Below are positions 38,022 to 45,841 of a stretch of DNA of 64,000 nt, in pieces. The notes beneath the pieces were generated by a model. The model had not been told where the DNA came from. It did not search any database and saw nothing but the letters and a program-made list of their open reading frames with translations. This stretch comes from an uncultured Microbacteriaceae bacterium (lineage in GTDB: Bacteria > Actinomycetota > Actinomycetes > Actinomycetales > Microbacteriaceae): positions 20,198-84,197 of the forward strand of contig CAIOLM010000023.1 in the NCBI GenBank assembly GCA_903859205.1, written 5' to 3'. Numbering within the stretch: the stretch's first letter is position 1; each line of letters starts with the position of its first letter. The translations under genes and the position numbers were made by a program.

Positions 38022-39187
38022 CCGAAAGTGGAGCACACAACCCGTCAGCGCACCTTCCCCGCGTGACGATTGTTGAAGAGGGAATGCGCGAGGGGATGCA
38101 GATTGAAAGCGCAGACATTTCCGTGGATGCCAAAGTACGACTCCTGGACGCACTGTCGCGCACGGGACTTACGCACATCGTGGCGGGTTCGTTTGTGAGT
38201 CCCCGTTGGGTTCCGCAGATGAAAGACGTCGACGAGCTCTTGCGCAGGTTTACGCCTGCTCCAGGTGTCACTTACACGGCACTCAGCCTGAACCACCAGG
38301 GCGAACTTCGCAAGGCAGAGCACACCCCACCGCTCTCACCCCCCGATGGGGTGGGCAGATCGATGCTTCATTTGTGCGACGTCTTTTTGCAGCGTAATAC
38401 TGCGCGGACCCTCGAACAGGAGCGTGTCGCAGTGGCGGAGACGATAGAACGCGCTGTCGATGTCGGCGTCTCGAGTGCCATCATTGCCGTCAACGCCGCG
38501 TGGGGATCGAACTGGCTGGGCGCGTTTTCCGAAGAGCAGCGAATGGAGGCCCTCGCCTTTCAGAGGGACGCGTGGATGACAGCGGGAATCCCCACGACGG
38601 GTGTTTATTTGGGCGACCCTATGAGTTGGAACACTCCTCGGGTTGTTCGTGCTCACGTTCGCCACGTCATCGAGACGTGGCCAGACCTCACCTCTGTTCA
38701 CCTCCACCTGCACAACGGACGCGGCACGGCCCCCTTATCGGCCTATGCGGCACTGCACGAGTTGGACGAACGCCATGAACTCATCATCGATTCGTCGATT
38801 GGCGGCATGGGCGGCTGCCCCTATTGCGGAAACGGCCGAGCCACGAAGATGATTCCCACGGAAGACCTCGTTTTCCTGTTGGAGAGCGAAGGGATCGATA
38901 CGGGGGTAGACCTGCCAGCACTCATCGAGGCAGCTCACCTCGCCGAAGAAGTCGTGGGGCACGAACTCTATGGGCATGTGTCGAAGGTCGGCGCCCTGCC
39001 CTCGGGGCAGTCGCTTTATGCCATGGACATGCCTCTCATTGAGACCATCGCCGAGGCACAACACTTTCGGTTAGGCCCCGGTACTTATGCCGGCGGCTCG
39101 GCGCCGTGGAAATCACCCATCACGTCAGTGCACCGTGATGAGCTTTCCGCGCGTGAGAGTTCGCCGACGGGTGGCGAACCAGAATGA
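38018..39187 (+). CDS. HMG-CoA lyase-like aldol lyase
   Basis: The 389-residue protein belongs to the DRE-TIM metallolyases. It shows EEGMREGMQIE (catalytic Arg24 and the metal residue variant), the metal-binding HLHLHNGRG (His228, His230, His232) and the HMGL-type loop IGGMGGCPYCGNG with catalytic Cys267. Such enzymes split a 3-hydroxy-acyl-CoA bearing a 3-carboxymethyl branch into acetyl-CoA and a keto acid. It is about 80 residues longer than typical HMG-CoA lyase, with a longer middle. The first motif reads E-x-x-R-E-G where family members normally have D-x-x-R-D-G. The substrate is probably not plain HMG-CoA. Confidence 0.86.
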   Translation: MTESGAHNPSAHLPRVTIVEEGMREGMQIESADISVDAKVRLLDALSRTGLTHIVAGSFVSPRWVPQMKDVDELLRRFTPAPGVTYTALSLNHQGELRKAEHTPPLSPPDGVGRSMLHLCDVFLQRNTARTLEQERVAVAETIERAVDVGVSSAIIAVNAAWGSNWLGAFSEEQRMEALAFQRDAWMTAGIPTTGVYLGDPMSWNTPRVVRAHVRHVIETWPDLTSVHLHLHNGRGTAPLSAYAALHELDERHELIIDSSIGGMGGCPYCGNGRATKMIPTEDLVFLLESEGIDTGVDLPALIEAAHLAEEVVGHELYGHVSKVGALPSGQSLYAMDMPLIETIAEAQHFRLGPGTYAGGSAPWKSPITSVHRDELSARESSPTGGEPE

Positions 39188-40461
39188 CAACGTCGCCGCA
39201 GCCCGGCACGGGCTCTCTCGCGGGTCTCCGCGTCGTTGAGATCGGAACGAGTGTTGCCGCCCCCTATGCGGCCCAGATCCTCGGAGATTTTGGCGCGGAT
39301 GTCGTCAAGGTGGAACGCATCGGTACCGGTGATGACAGCCGCAGTTGGGCTCCGCCTCAGTGGGACGGGGTCAGTGTGACGTTCCTGGCTTTGAACCGCA
39401 GCAAACGGAGTCTCGTTGTCGACTACAAATCCGACGCGGGAAAAAAGATTTTGGAAAGCCTCATTTCGGAGAGCGACGTCCTGATCCAAAACCTGAGGCC
39501 CGGCGCGCTCGCGGCCGCAGGATTTGATGCGGGGCACATCAGGACCCTGAATCCGAGACTCATCTATTGCGAGCTTTCGGGCTTCGGTTCCGTGGGGCCT
39601 CGGGCGAGTGATCCGGCCTATGACCCGCTCGTGCAGGCCTTCAGTGGCATCGTCAGCATTACCGGTGACGAGAGCAGCGCACCGTCGAGAGTCCCCGTTT
39701 CTCTTCTCGACATGGGTACGGGAATGTGGGCCGCCCTCGCCGTGTTTGAGGCTTTGCGTCGACGAGACCAGACGGGCTTGGGAAGTCACGTGGAGCTGTC
39801 TCTTTTGCAGACGGCTCTGACGTGGTTGACCATTCCGCTCATGGGAGTTCAGTCGGGAAGCCCGGTTCCCGGTCGCCAGGGGTCTGGACTTGCGGGTGTC
39901 GTGCCCTACGGCGCCTTCCCGTCGTCCGACGGGTACGTGTTTATCTCGGCGGGAAACAATCAGACGTGGCACGACCTACTCGATGCTCTGGGGGCGGGGC
40001 ACCTCAAGGAAGTGGACGAGTATTCGACCAACCCACAACGGGTGATGCATCGTGAGGGCGTGACGCGAGACCTGTCGGCAGCAACGTCCCGGTTGACGTC
40101 TCACGAACTTGTCGGCCTGTTAGCCGCAGCGCGCATCCCGCATTCACCGGTGCAAACGTTGGACCAAGTCCTCGGCGACGAGCAGGTCCACGCACTCGGC
40201 CAGTTCAGGGCACTCCACCATGACGAGATATCCGAATTCACTACCCTCAATCTTCCGATGACGTTCGACGGCGTCTATCCCGAAATTTCGCAGGCACCTC
40301 CTGCGCTGGGCGCTGATACGCACGGTGTCCTCGCGTCGCTTGGGTTGTCCGAGGCCGTCATCGCGGATCTTCTTACCCAGGGGGTTGTGCAACAAGCGGA
40401 ACCCGGAAGCGACAGAATGGCTTCCGACGCCACCACGAAACGAACTGACGGTGCTGTATGA
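39184..40461 (+). CDS. CaiB/BaiF class III CoA-transferase
   Basis: The 425-residue protein has LRVVEIGTSVAAPYAAQILGDFGADVVKVE at the N-terminus (split over residues 15-44), NRSKRSLVVDYKS, and the catalytic Asp176 in VSLLDMGTGMWAAL. These enzymes move CoA from a donor such as succinyl-CoA to a carboxylic acid through an enzyme-bound anhydride. The start overlaps the lyase gene by four bases. In the pathway it would activate the acid made by the aldehyde dehydrogenase, or exchange CoA with the lyase product. Confidence 0.92.
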   Translation: MTTSPQPGTGSLAGLRVVEIGTSVAAPYAAQILGDFGADVVKVERIGTGDDSRSWAPPQWDGVSVTFLALNRSKRSLVVDYKSDAGKKILESLISESDVLIQNLRPGALAAAGFDAGHIRTLNPRLIYCELSGFGSVGPRASDPAYDPLVQAFSGIVSITGDESSAPSRVPVSLLDMGTGMWAALAVFEALRRRDQTGLGSHVELSLLQTALTWLTIPLMGVQSGSPVPGRQGSGLAGVVPYGAFPSSDGYVFISAGNNQTWHDLLDALGAGHLKEVDEYSTNPQRVMHREGVTRDLSAATSRLTSHELVGLLAAARIPHSPVQTLDQVLGDEQVHALGQFRALHHDEISEFTTLNLPMTFDGVYPEISQAPPALGADTHGVLASLGLSEAVIADLLTQGVVQQAEPGSDRMASDATTKRTDGAV

Positions 40462-41267
40462 CCACGAAAGGTGCTCCTATGTCTGACCACTCCGACGAGG
40501 TTGTTTACGAGGTTCGTGGCCATGTCGCCTTCATCCGCATCAATCGACCCGAGCGACGAAACGCACTTGCCACTTCTACGGTCGAAGCAATCAGCAACAG
40601 TTTTGTCCGGGCCGGCGAAGACGACAACGTGTGGGCAATCGTGCTAACTGGCACGGGCGACAAAGCCTTTTGCGCGGGTGGAGACCTAAAAGAAATGGAC
40701 GAGATTGCTCGGTCCGGTGCGCAGATCCACATGCCGATGACGGGACCCTCCCGCAACATGTTCGAAATCATCCTGGAGACATACAAACCCACCATTGCTG
40801 CGGTCAACGGGGCGGCGCTCGCCGGAGGGTGCGAACTTCTGCTCGCCTGCGACCTGCGCATCGCCGTAGACGATGTGCAGATTGGGCTACCCGAGGCAAA
40901 GCGCGGCATGGGCGCCAATTTTGCCTCAGTCGTTCTTCCCCGCATGATTCCCCGAGCCATTGCCATGGAGATGTTGTACACGGGCAAGTCCATCGGTGCT
41001 CAGGAGGCTCGAGACTTGGGGCTCATCAACCGGGTGGTGGCGCGCGCAGACTTCGACTCTGCCGTTCAGTCGTTTGTCGACGAGATTGTGGTCAACGCGC
41101 CGGTGTCACTCAGGCGTTACAAGGAAATGGCCGCGAAGGGGTGGGAACTGCCCGTCTCGGTGGCCCTTCGCTTGAACGCCGGACCGAATCCGTACACCAG
41201 TGAAGATCGCGTCGAAGGCGTTCGCGCTTTCGTTGAGAAACGGACGCCGAACTGGAAGAACCGCTAA
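40458..41267 (+). CDS. Enoyl-CoA hydratase/isomerase family protein
   Basis: The 269-residue protein has a crotonase fold: FCAGGDLKEMD (oxyanion hole), AAVNGAALAGGCELLLACDLRIA with the second oxyanion Gly, and PEAKRGMGANFASVVLPRMIP in the active-site helix. One usual Glu of hydratases is in LPEAK; the other position (GGCE) is also Glu, which suits true hydration. The ATG at 40458 overlaps the previous stop (ATGA); ATG 40479 has AAAGG eight bases upstream and is a real alternative. It is the last gene of this operon and converges with the alcohol dehydrogenase. Confidence 0.92.
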   Translation: MTTKGAPMSDHSDEVVYEVRGHVAFIRINRPERRNALATSTVEAISNSFVRAGEDDNVWAIVLTGTGDKAFCAGGDLKEMDEIARSGAQIHMPMTGPSRNMFEIILETYKPTIAAVNGAALAGGCELLLACDLRIAVDDVQIGLPEAKRGMGANFASVVLPRMIPRAIAMEMLYTGKSIGAQEARDLGLINRVVARADFDSAVQSFVDEIVVNAPVSLRRYKEMAAKGWELPVSVALRLNAGPNPYTSEDRVEGVRAFVEKRTPNWKNR

Positions 41268-41273
41268 GAAACC

Positions 41274-42470
41274 TCAGGCAAGCGAAGCGACCAAATCTGT
41301 CATTTCGGTGCGCGACGGAATTCCGCCGGGGATGCCATCGACAAGGAAATCTTCGAAGATACCCTCGACGATCGCGGAGATGTCACTGTCACTCATGACA
41401 ATGCCTGCTTCACCGAGGGTTAACGGCAGACCCAGACCAGAGATGAAGATGGTTAGGAATTCAGCGAGGGCATTTCCGAGGTTTTCTGTCGAGAACTGAG
41501 AATCATCGATGCCGCACGCTCGCAGGATCGGCCGGATTTTTTCTCCCGTACGCGGCGCCAAGAACCTGGCCACGGTCGGCAGCGTGACGCACGACGACAG
41601 GCCGTGAGCCAGACCGAGCCGGGCTCCGAGTTGATGACCAATCGCGTGGGAGAGACCCAAGGTGCCATTGCTAACACCAAAGTACGACTGCCACGATGCC
41701 AATTGAGCGTCACCCCGAAGGGCTGAGTCCGTGGGGTTCATGAGGGTGGCGGGCAACACGCGCACGAGGGCGGTGATGGCCGCACAGCTCAGACTGTCGC
41801 TGAACATCGACGACTGATCCGACAGCACGGTTTCGATGGCGTGATCAAGTGTTCGCATTCCCGTCATGACCCACGCAGCGGCGGGTGTTGCCACGGCGGC
41901 ATCGCTATCCAGGATGACGGCGGCGGCGGCCATCGGAGGTCCGGCGAACAGGTCCTTGTTTCCTGTTGTGGGATTCTTGAGCGCACCGCCGTCTCCAAAC
42001 TCAGCGGACGACAGCGTGGTCGGGATGGCAATGTGTGGAATGGTTCGAGCGGCCGCAGCAGGAAAGATTGGCCCGTGATCCGACCGCTGGGCTCGGTACT
42101 CGTAAAGAGCGTCCTCGGTCGAGATGTTTTCGCCCACACACAGTGAGACCAGCCGGGCCGTGTCAATGGTGCTTCCACCGCCGAGGCTCACCACACAATC
42201 GGCATCTGCTTCGCGGGCGACTTGCGCGGCGGCCAGCGCGACGCCGTAGGGAGTGTGCGGCTGCACGGAATCGAAGATCGCAACAATTCGCTTGCCGGAC
42301 CATTCCGTGAGGCGGGCAACGAGGGCTGCGTCACGGCCGGCAGACGGCGTCAGAATGAGGAAGGCGCGACGAGCCCCATACGCATCGAGCACTTCACCCA
42401 GCCGCGACATACTTCCCGGGCCAGACCACATTGCGCCGACGTTCGGATACCGGAATACGCCTTGGCTCAT
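41274..42470 (-). CDS. Iron-containing alcohol dehydrogenase (maleylacetate reductase-like group)
   Basis: The 398-residue protein has the nucleotide loop CVVSLGGGSTIDTAR, then IPTTLSSAEFGDGG, and metal ligands in RTLDHAIE and LSHAIGHQLGARLGLAHGLSS (three His). Group III enzymes oxidise alcohols with NAD or reduce maleylacetate. The AEFGDGG stretch and the position of the His residues recall maleylacetate reductases, so a reductase on a keto acid is the alternative. It is the last gene of a minus-strand unit that starts with the SCP2-like protein and the hydrolase. Confidence 0.87.
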   Translation of the reverse strand: MSQGVFRYPNVGAMWSGPGSMSRLGEVLDAYGARRAFLILTPSAGRDAALVARLTEWSGKRIVAIFDSVQPHTPYGVALAAAQVAREADADCVVSLGGGSTIDTARLVSLCVGENISTEDALYEYRAQRSDHGPIFPAAAARTIPHIAIPTTLSSAEFGDGGALKNPTTGNKDLFAGPPMAAAAVILDSDAAVATPAAAWVMTGMRTLDHAIETVLSDQSSMFSDSLSCAAITALVRVLPATLMNPTDSALRGDAQLASWQSYFGVSNGTLGLSHAIGHQLGARLGLAHGLSSCVTLPTVARFLAPRTGEKIRPILRACGIDDSQFSTENLGNALAEFLTIFISGLGLPLTLGEAGIVMSDSDISAIVEGIFEDFLVDGIPGGIPSRTEMTDLVASLA

Positions 42471-42533
42471 GGTGTCACTTTCGAAGTCGGCATAGTCTCA
42501 GGGATGCGGTCTCGCGATTCGAGGCGCACGGTC

Positions 42534-43421
42534 CTAGGCTTGCTCGGCGATGTCATCGTCTTTCAGCCGGCTCAATATGTCTGCAAAGACCGGCATGATG
42601 TACGACTTGAAGAGCTCGGGATTCTCAGACATCGGGAAGTGACCGAGACCTTCCATGAGAGTGTAGGTCGACCCGGGCACCTCATCGTGCAGAGCCTTGA
42701 CCACTTTCGGCGATCCCGACCAGTCGTAGTCGCCACCCAAGAGATACACGGCGATTTGCTTCGTATTGATTGTTTTGGCCGAACTGCTCACGTCGTGTTC
42801 TCCGCCGTAGTAGTTGAGATCGCCCTCGAAAACGCGATGCGAACCTTGGCCGTAGATGAAGGCCACTTCACGCTTGAGTGCTTCGGGGCTCATCGGTGCC
42901 ATAAAGGTGTACATCATGGCCGCCTTGGTTTCGTTTGTCATGCGCGGGTGACCAAAGTAGGTGCGCAGTTCCGGCGGCGCAGAGTTTTCGGTGGCTAGCC
43001 CGGCTTCGAGACCGATGACAGCGCGGAACTTATCAGGATGGCTGATGGCTAAGTCTGCCGCGAGGTGGCCGCCCATCGACGCGCCCATGTACACCGGGCG
43101 ATTCAGTTCAAACGCTTGGTTGAACTTGATCATGAACTCGAACAAAAAGTTGAGCGTCAGTTTGTATTCCTCGCTCCACCAAGATCGAGATGTTGGCGGT
43201 ATCGACTTGCCGTGAAAGGGGAGGTCCGGCACGAGGACGCGGAAGTTCGACGTGATGTCGCTGTCTTCCAAGATGTGGCGGTACAGACGTCCGTCGGTTC
43301 CCGCGGTGTGCATGAGCACGAGCGGGATGCCCTCGCCGGCCTCCTCGTAGAAGACGCGATACTCGGTGCCTTGAATGTCGAGGTAGACGTAACCCCCGTG
43401 AATCGGCGAAATTTTAGCCAT
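42534..43421 (-). CDS. Alpha/beta hydrolase
   Basis: The 295-residue protein has the nucleophile elbow MGASMGG (Ser115), an upstream HTAGTDG oxyanion region, a candidate catalytic Asp in LLGGDYDWSG and His in EGLGHFP. There is no signal peptide, so it acts in the cytoplasm. Family members cleave esters, lactones, C-C bonds of meta-cleavage products, or halides; the sequence does not decide. It is flanked by the alcohol dehydrogenase and an SCP2-like gene on the same strand, consistent with releasing an alcohol from an ester. Confidence 0.87.
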   Translation of the reverse strand: MAKISPIHGGYVYLDIQGTEYRVFYEEAGEGIPLVLMHTAGTDGRLYRHILEDSDITSNFRVLVPDLPFHGKSIPPTSRSWWSEEYKLTLNFLFEFMIKFNQAFELNRPVYMGASMGGHLAADLAISHPDKFRAVIGLEAGLATENSAPPELRTYFGHPRMTNETKAAMMYTFMAPMSPEALKREVAFIYGQGSHRVFEGDLNYYGGEHDVSSSAKTINTKQIAVYLLGGDYDWSGSPKVVKALHDEVPGSTYTLMEGLGHFPMSENPELFKSYIMPVFADILSRLKDDDIAEQA

Positions 43422-43442
43422 TGTCGTTATCTCTCTCTCGCC

Positions 43443-43832
43443 TCAGGCAGCCCGGGAGGCTTCGTTGTTGACCTGACGCATCAGGTCGGTTGTTCGCCGG
43501 ACGGCCGCGTAGTAGCAGTAGAAACTCTCGAGGTCTCCCGTGATTCGGAGCCCATGGTGAAACTGTGCAGGAAAGAGGTCTTGAAAGAGGGGCGCCGGGA
43601 CAGCGGCAAGAATCTCACTCCACACCTCGTCGGGGGCTGAAATGTCGGCCGTGAATTCGTGGAACAGTCCTGGCGCCGGAACAATCTCGGTCACCACGCC
43701 ATCGCGAATCACGACGAGGAACGAGTCGTCGCCGAGACGATATCGCAGTCGGGCATCCCACATTCGTGACGACAGCGCGAACTCGGGGTCCGCGTTCATT
43801 ACTTCTTTCAAACGCTCAGTATTTAGCTTCAC
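43443..43832 (-). CDS. Small SCP2-like protein
   Basis: The 129-residue protein resembles a single sterol-carrier-2-like domain: alternating strands (ALSSRMWDARLRYRLGDD, VVTEIVPAPG), then a helical end with an amphipathic, hydrophobic-lined groove pattern. The GTG start at 43832 has GAGG six bases upstream. It is the first gene of the minus unit with the hydrolase and alcohol dehydrogenase, and it is divergent from etfB. A lipid- or acyl-binding accessory is the best guess; confidence in the fold is moderate. Confidence 0.62.
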   Translation of the reverse strand: MKLNTERLKEVMNADPEFALSSRMWDARLRYRLGDDSFLVVIRDGVVTEIVPAPGLFHEFTADISAPDEVWSEILAAVPAPLFQDLFPAQFHHGLRITGDLESFYCYYAAVRRTTDLMRQVNNEASRAA

Positions 43833-43997
43833 GATCCACCTCGTTGTGTGTGCGTGTGCCGGGAGAACAAGTCTCAGCGGCAACTCTGGATGTCCTCATT
43901 TTTACTGCAGTCGTCGCATCCACCAGGCGATGTCTCATGCAGTGGAATTCGACGCGTCATTTTTAGTTCGCAACAGGCGTCGTCCGGAGGGATGCGC

Positions 43998-44012
43998 CAT
44001 GATGTCATCATG
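43998..44012. promoter_or_regulatory. Perfect 7-bp inverted repeat upstream of etfB
   Basis: CATGATG, one T, CATCATG lies 66 bases before the etfB start, in the 245-base divergent region shared with the SCP2-like gene. It could be an operator for the IclR protein or another regulator of the cluster. Confidence 0.38.
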
Positions 44013-44077
44013 TCCGAAAATCTGGAACGGCGTAAGAGTCTGGTGAAACTCGCGCCCGTTCGCGAGGGGCGGGTCTT

Positions 44078-44854
44078 GTGAAAATTGTGGTTCTGGTTAA
44101 AGAAGTTCCCGACACTTGGGGCGAGCGTTTCCTCAACCTCGAAACGGGGCTCGCGGACCGCCACACAAGCGCCCGTGTTATAGATGAAATCGTCGAACGT
44201 GGGCTTGAATTCGCCATTTCGTGGGCGGCGAAAAATCCGGGAACCGAGGTTATTGCTTTGTCGATGGCTCCGGTTGAGGCCACGACGAACATTCGCAAAG
44301 CTCTGGCGATGGGGGCCGATCGGGGAGTTCTCGTTTCTGACGAAGTCTTAGTGGGAGCTGACATTACCCTGACGGCGCAAGTGCTTGCTGCCGCGCTCAC
44401 TCACACGGGCTATGACCTCATCGTTGCCGGAGATCAGACGACCGATGGCGCTGGGGGAGTAATCCCGGCCGCACTGGCTGAACTCCTTGATCTGCCACTC
44501 CTGAGTCGACTTGCCTCGATCGACGTGACGGGGGGTAAGGTTCGCGCGACTCACATATCGGAGCGTGTGACACTTTCTCTGTCTTCGTCGTTGCCGGCCA
44601 TTGTCTCGGTCACCGAGCGTTTTCCCGATCCCCGTCTTCCGAACTTCAAAGGAATCGTGTCGGCAAAGAACAAGCCGCTTGAGATTCTTAGTGTCGCCGA
44701 CTTGGGCGCCACGATCGATGTCCTCGAATCTCCCCGCGCAATCCTGACGGACGTCGAAGCAAAACCTCCGCGCGTCGCAGGCCGCAGGGAGGTCGAAGAC
44801 GCGGATTCGGGCAAGCGTCTGGCGGACTTCCTCAGACAGAACCAGTTGGCGTAG
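44078..44854 (+). CDS. etfB: Electron transfer flavoprotein, beta subunit
   Basis: The 258-residue protein starts KIVVLVKEVPDTWGERFL, the typical EtfB opening, and has the AMP-binding region AGDQTTDGAGGVIPAALAELLDLP. EtfB with EtfA accepts electrons from acyl-CoA dehydrogenases. The GTG at 44078 follows a GAGGGGCGGG stretch. It is nine bases from etfA. The pair is embedded in the catabolic region, so it probably serves the acyl-CoA dehydrogenase at 35434-36600 in particular. Confidence 0.95.
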   Translation: MKIVVLVKEVPDTWGERFLNLETGLADRHTSARVIDEIVERGLEFAISWAAKNPGTEVIALSMAPVEATTNIRKALAMGADRGVLVSDEVLVGADITLTAQVLAAALTHTGYDLIVAGDQTTDGAGGVIPAALAELLDLPLLSRLASIDVTGGKVRATHISERVTLSLSSSLPAIVSVTERFPDPRLPNFKGIVSAKNKPLEILSVADLGATIDVLESPRAILTDVEAKPPRVAGRREVEDADSGKRLADFLRQNQLA

Positions 44855-44862
44855 GCAGCGAG

Positions 44863-45837
44863 ATGGCAACCGACAACATACTTGTTTTACTCGAGGTGAC
44901 CCCAGACGGTCATCTCGCTAAGAGCAGCGCCGGGCTGCTCGGAGTAGCCGCCGGGCTCGGCAGGGCCGTCGCGCTTATTGTGGGATCACGCGATGCCGCT
45001 GAGCGCTTGAGCGAGTCCGCCTCCGAGCTGGGTGCCGCGCAGGTTCTGCTGGCGGAGGACGATTCAACTTCTTTTGTCACGCCGAGCGTGGATGCCATGG
45101 AATGCGCGTTTCAGGCCTGCAATCCGAATGCCGTCATCGCGGCTCATTCTGCCTACGGAAGAGATGTACTTGCTCGGTTCGCGGTCAGGATGGGCCTCGC
45201 CATTAACGTCGACGCCGTCGACGTGACGCGAGACGACCAAGGCATCGTGGCTCATCACTCGGCATATGGCGGAACCTACAACGTCACCTCCGCGGTGACT
45301 TTTGGCGCTCCCGTGATCACACTGCGCGCAGGAATCGCGAATGTGCGCGCGGCGGCACAACCCACCGTCGCTGAAAATCTCGTCGTGCCCTCGTCTGGGC
45401 GCAGATCGGCCGTCATTGACGCCAGTGAGGTGTCAGATGCTCCCGTCACTTCGCGCCCCGATTTGCGGGGAGCAGACCGCGTAATTTCTGGCGGCCGCGG
45501 ATTGGGCTCGGCCGAAGGATTCTCGCTTGTCGAGCAACTTGCCGATGCTTTGGGCGCGGCAGTTGGAGCTTCTCGAGCCGCCGTTGATGCGGGTTACGTG
45601 GCGCAGAGCTCCCAAGTTGGCCAAACGGGAGTGCAGATTTCGCCCCAGCTCTACATCGCACTGGGTATCTCAGGTGCCATCCAGCACAAGGCGGGAATGC
45701 AGACGTCGAAGACAATCATCGCGATCAACAAAGATGAAACCGCGCCCATTTTCGATGTCGCCGACTATGGGGTTGTGGGTGACGTCTTTACGGTCGTGCC
45801 CAAACTGCTCGATGCCTTAGCTGCCGCGGACTCTTAG
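44863..45837 (+). CDS. etfA: Electron transfer flavoprotein, alpha subunit
   Basis: The 324-residue protein has a variable N-terminal domain and the conserved C-terminal FAD domain: ISGGRGLGSAEGFSLVEQLADALGA (near residues 206-230), YVAQSSQVGQTGVQISPQLYIALGISGAIQHKAGM and INKDETAPIFDVADYGVVGD. FAD binds in this part. The next gene, a membrane cytochrome, starts only four bases after the stop, which strongly suggests a shared function. Confidence 0.96.
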   Translation: MATDNILVLLEVTPDGHLAKSSAGLLGVAAGLGRAVALIVGSRDAAERLSESASELGAAQVLLAEDDSTSFVTPSVDAMECAFQACNPNAVIAAHSAYGRDVLARFAVRMGLAINVDAVDVTRDDQGIVAHHSAYGGTYNVTSAVTFGAPVITLRAGIANVRAAAQPTVAENLVVPSSGRRSAVIDASEVSDAPVTSRPDLRGADRVISGGRGLGSAEGFSLVEQLADALGAAVGASRAAVDAGYVAQSSQVGQTGVQISPQLYIALGISGAIQHKAGMQTSKTIIAINKDETAPIFDVADYGVVGDVFTVVPKLLDALAAADS

Positions 45838-45841
45838 CCAC

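Noticed and set aside
42222..42998. Plus-strand frame opposite the alcohol dehydrogenase and hydrolase
   Set aside because: Spans two certain minus-strand genes and their gap; no motif.
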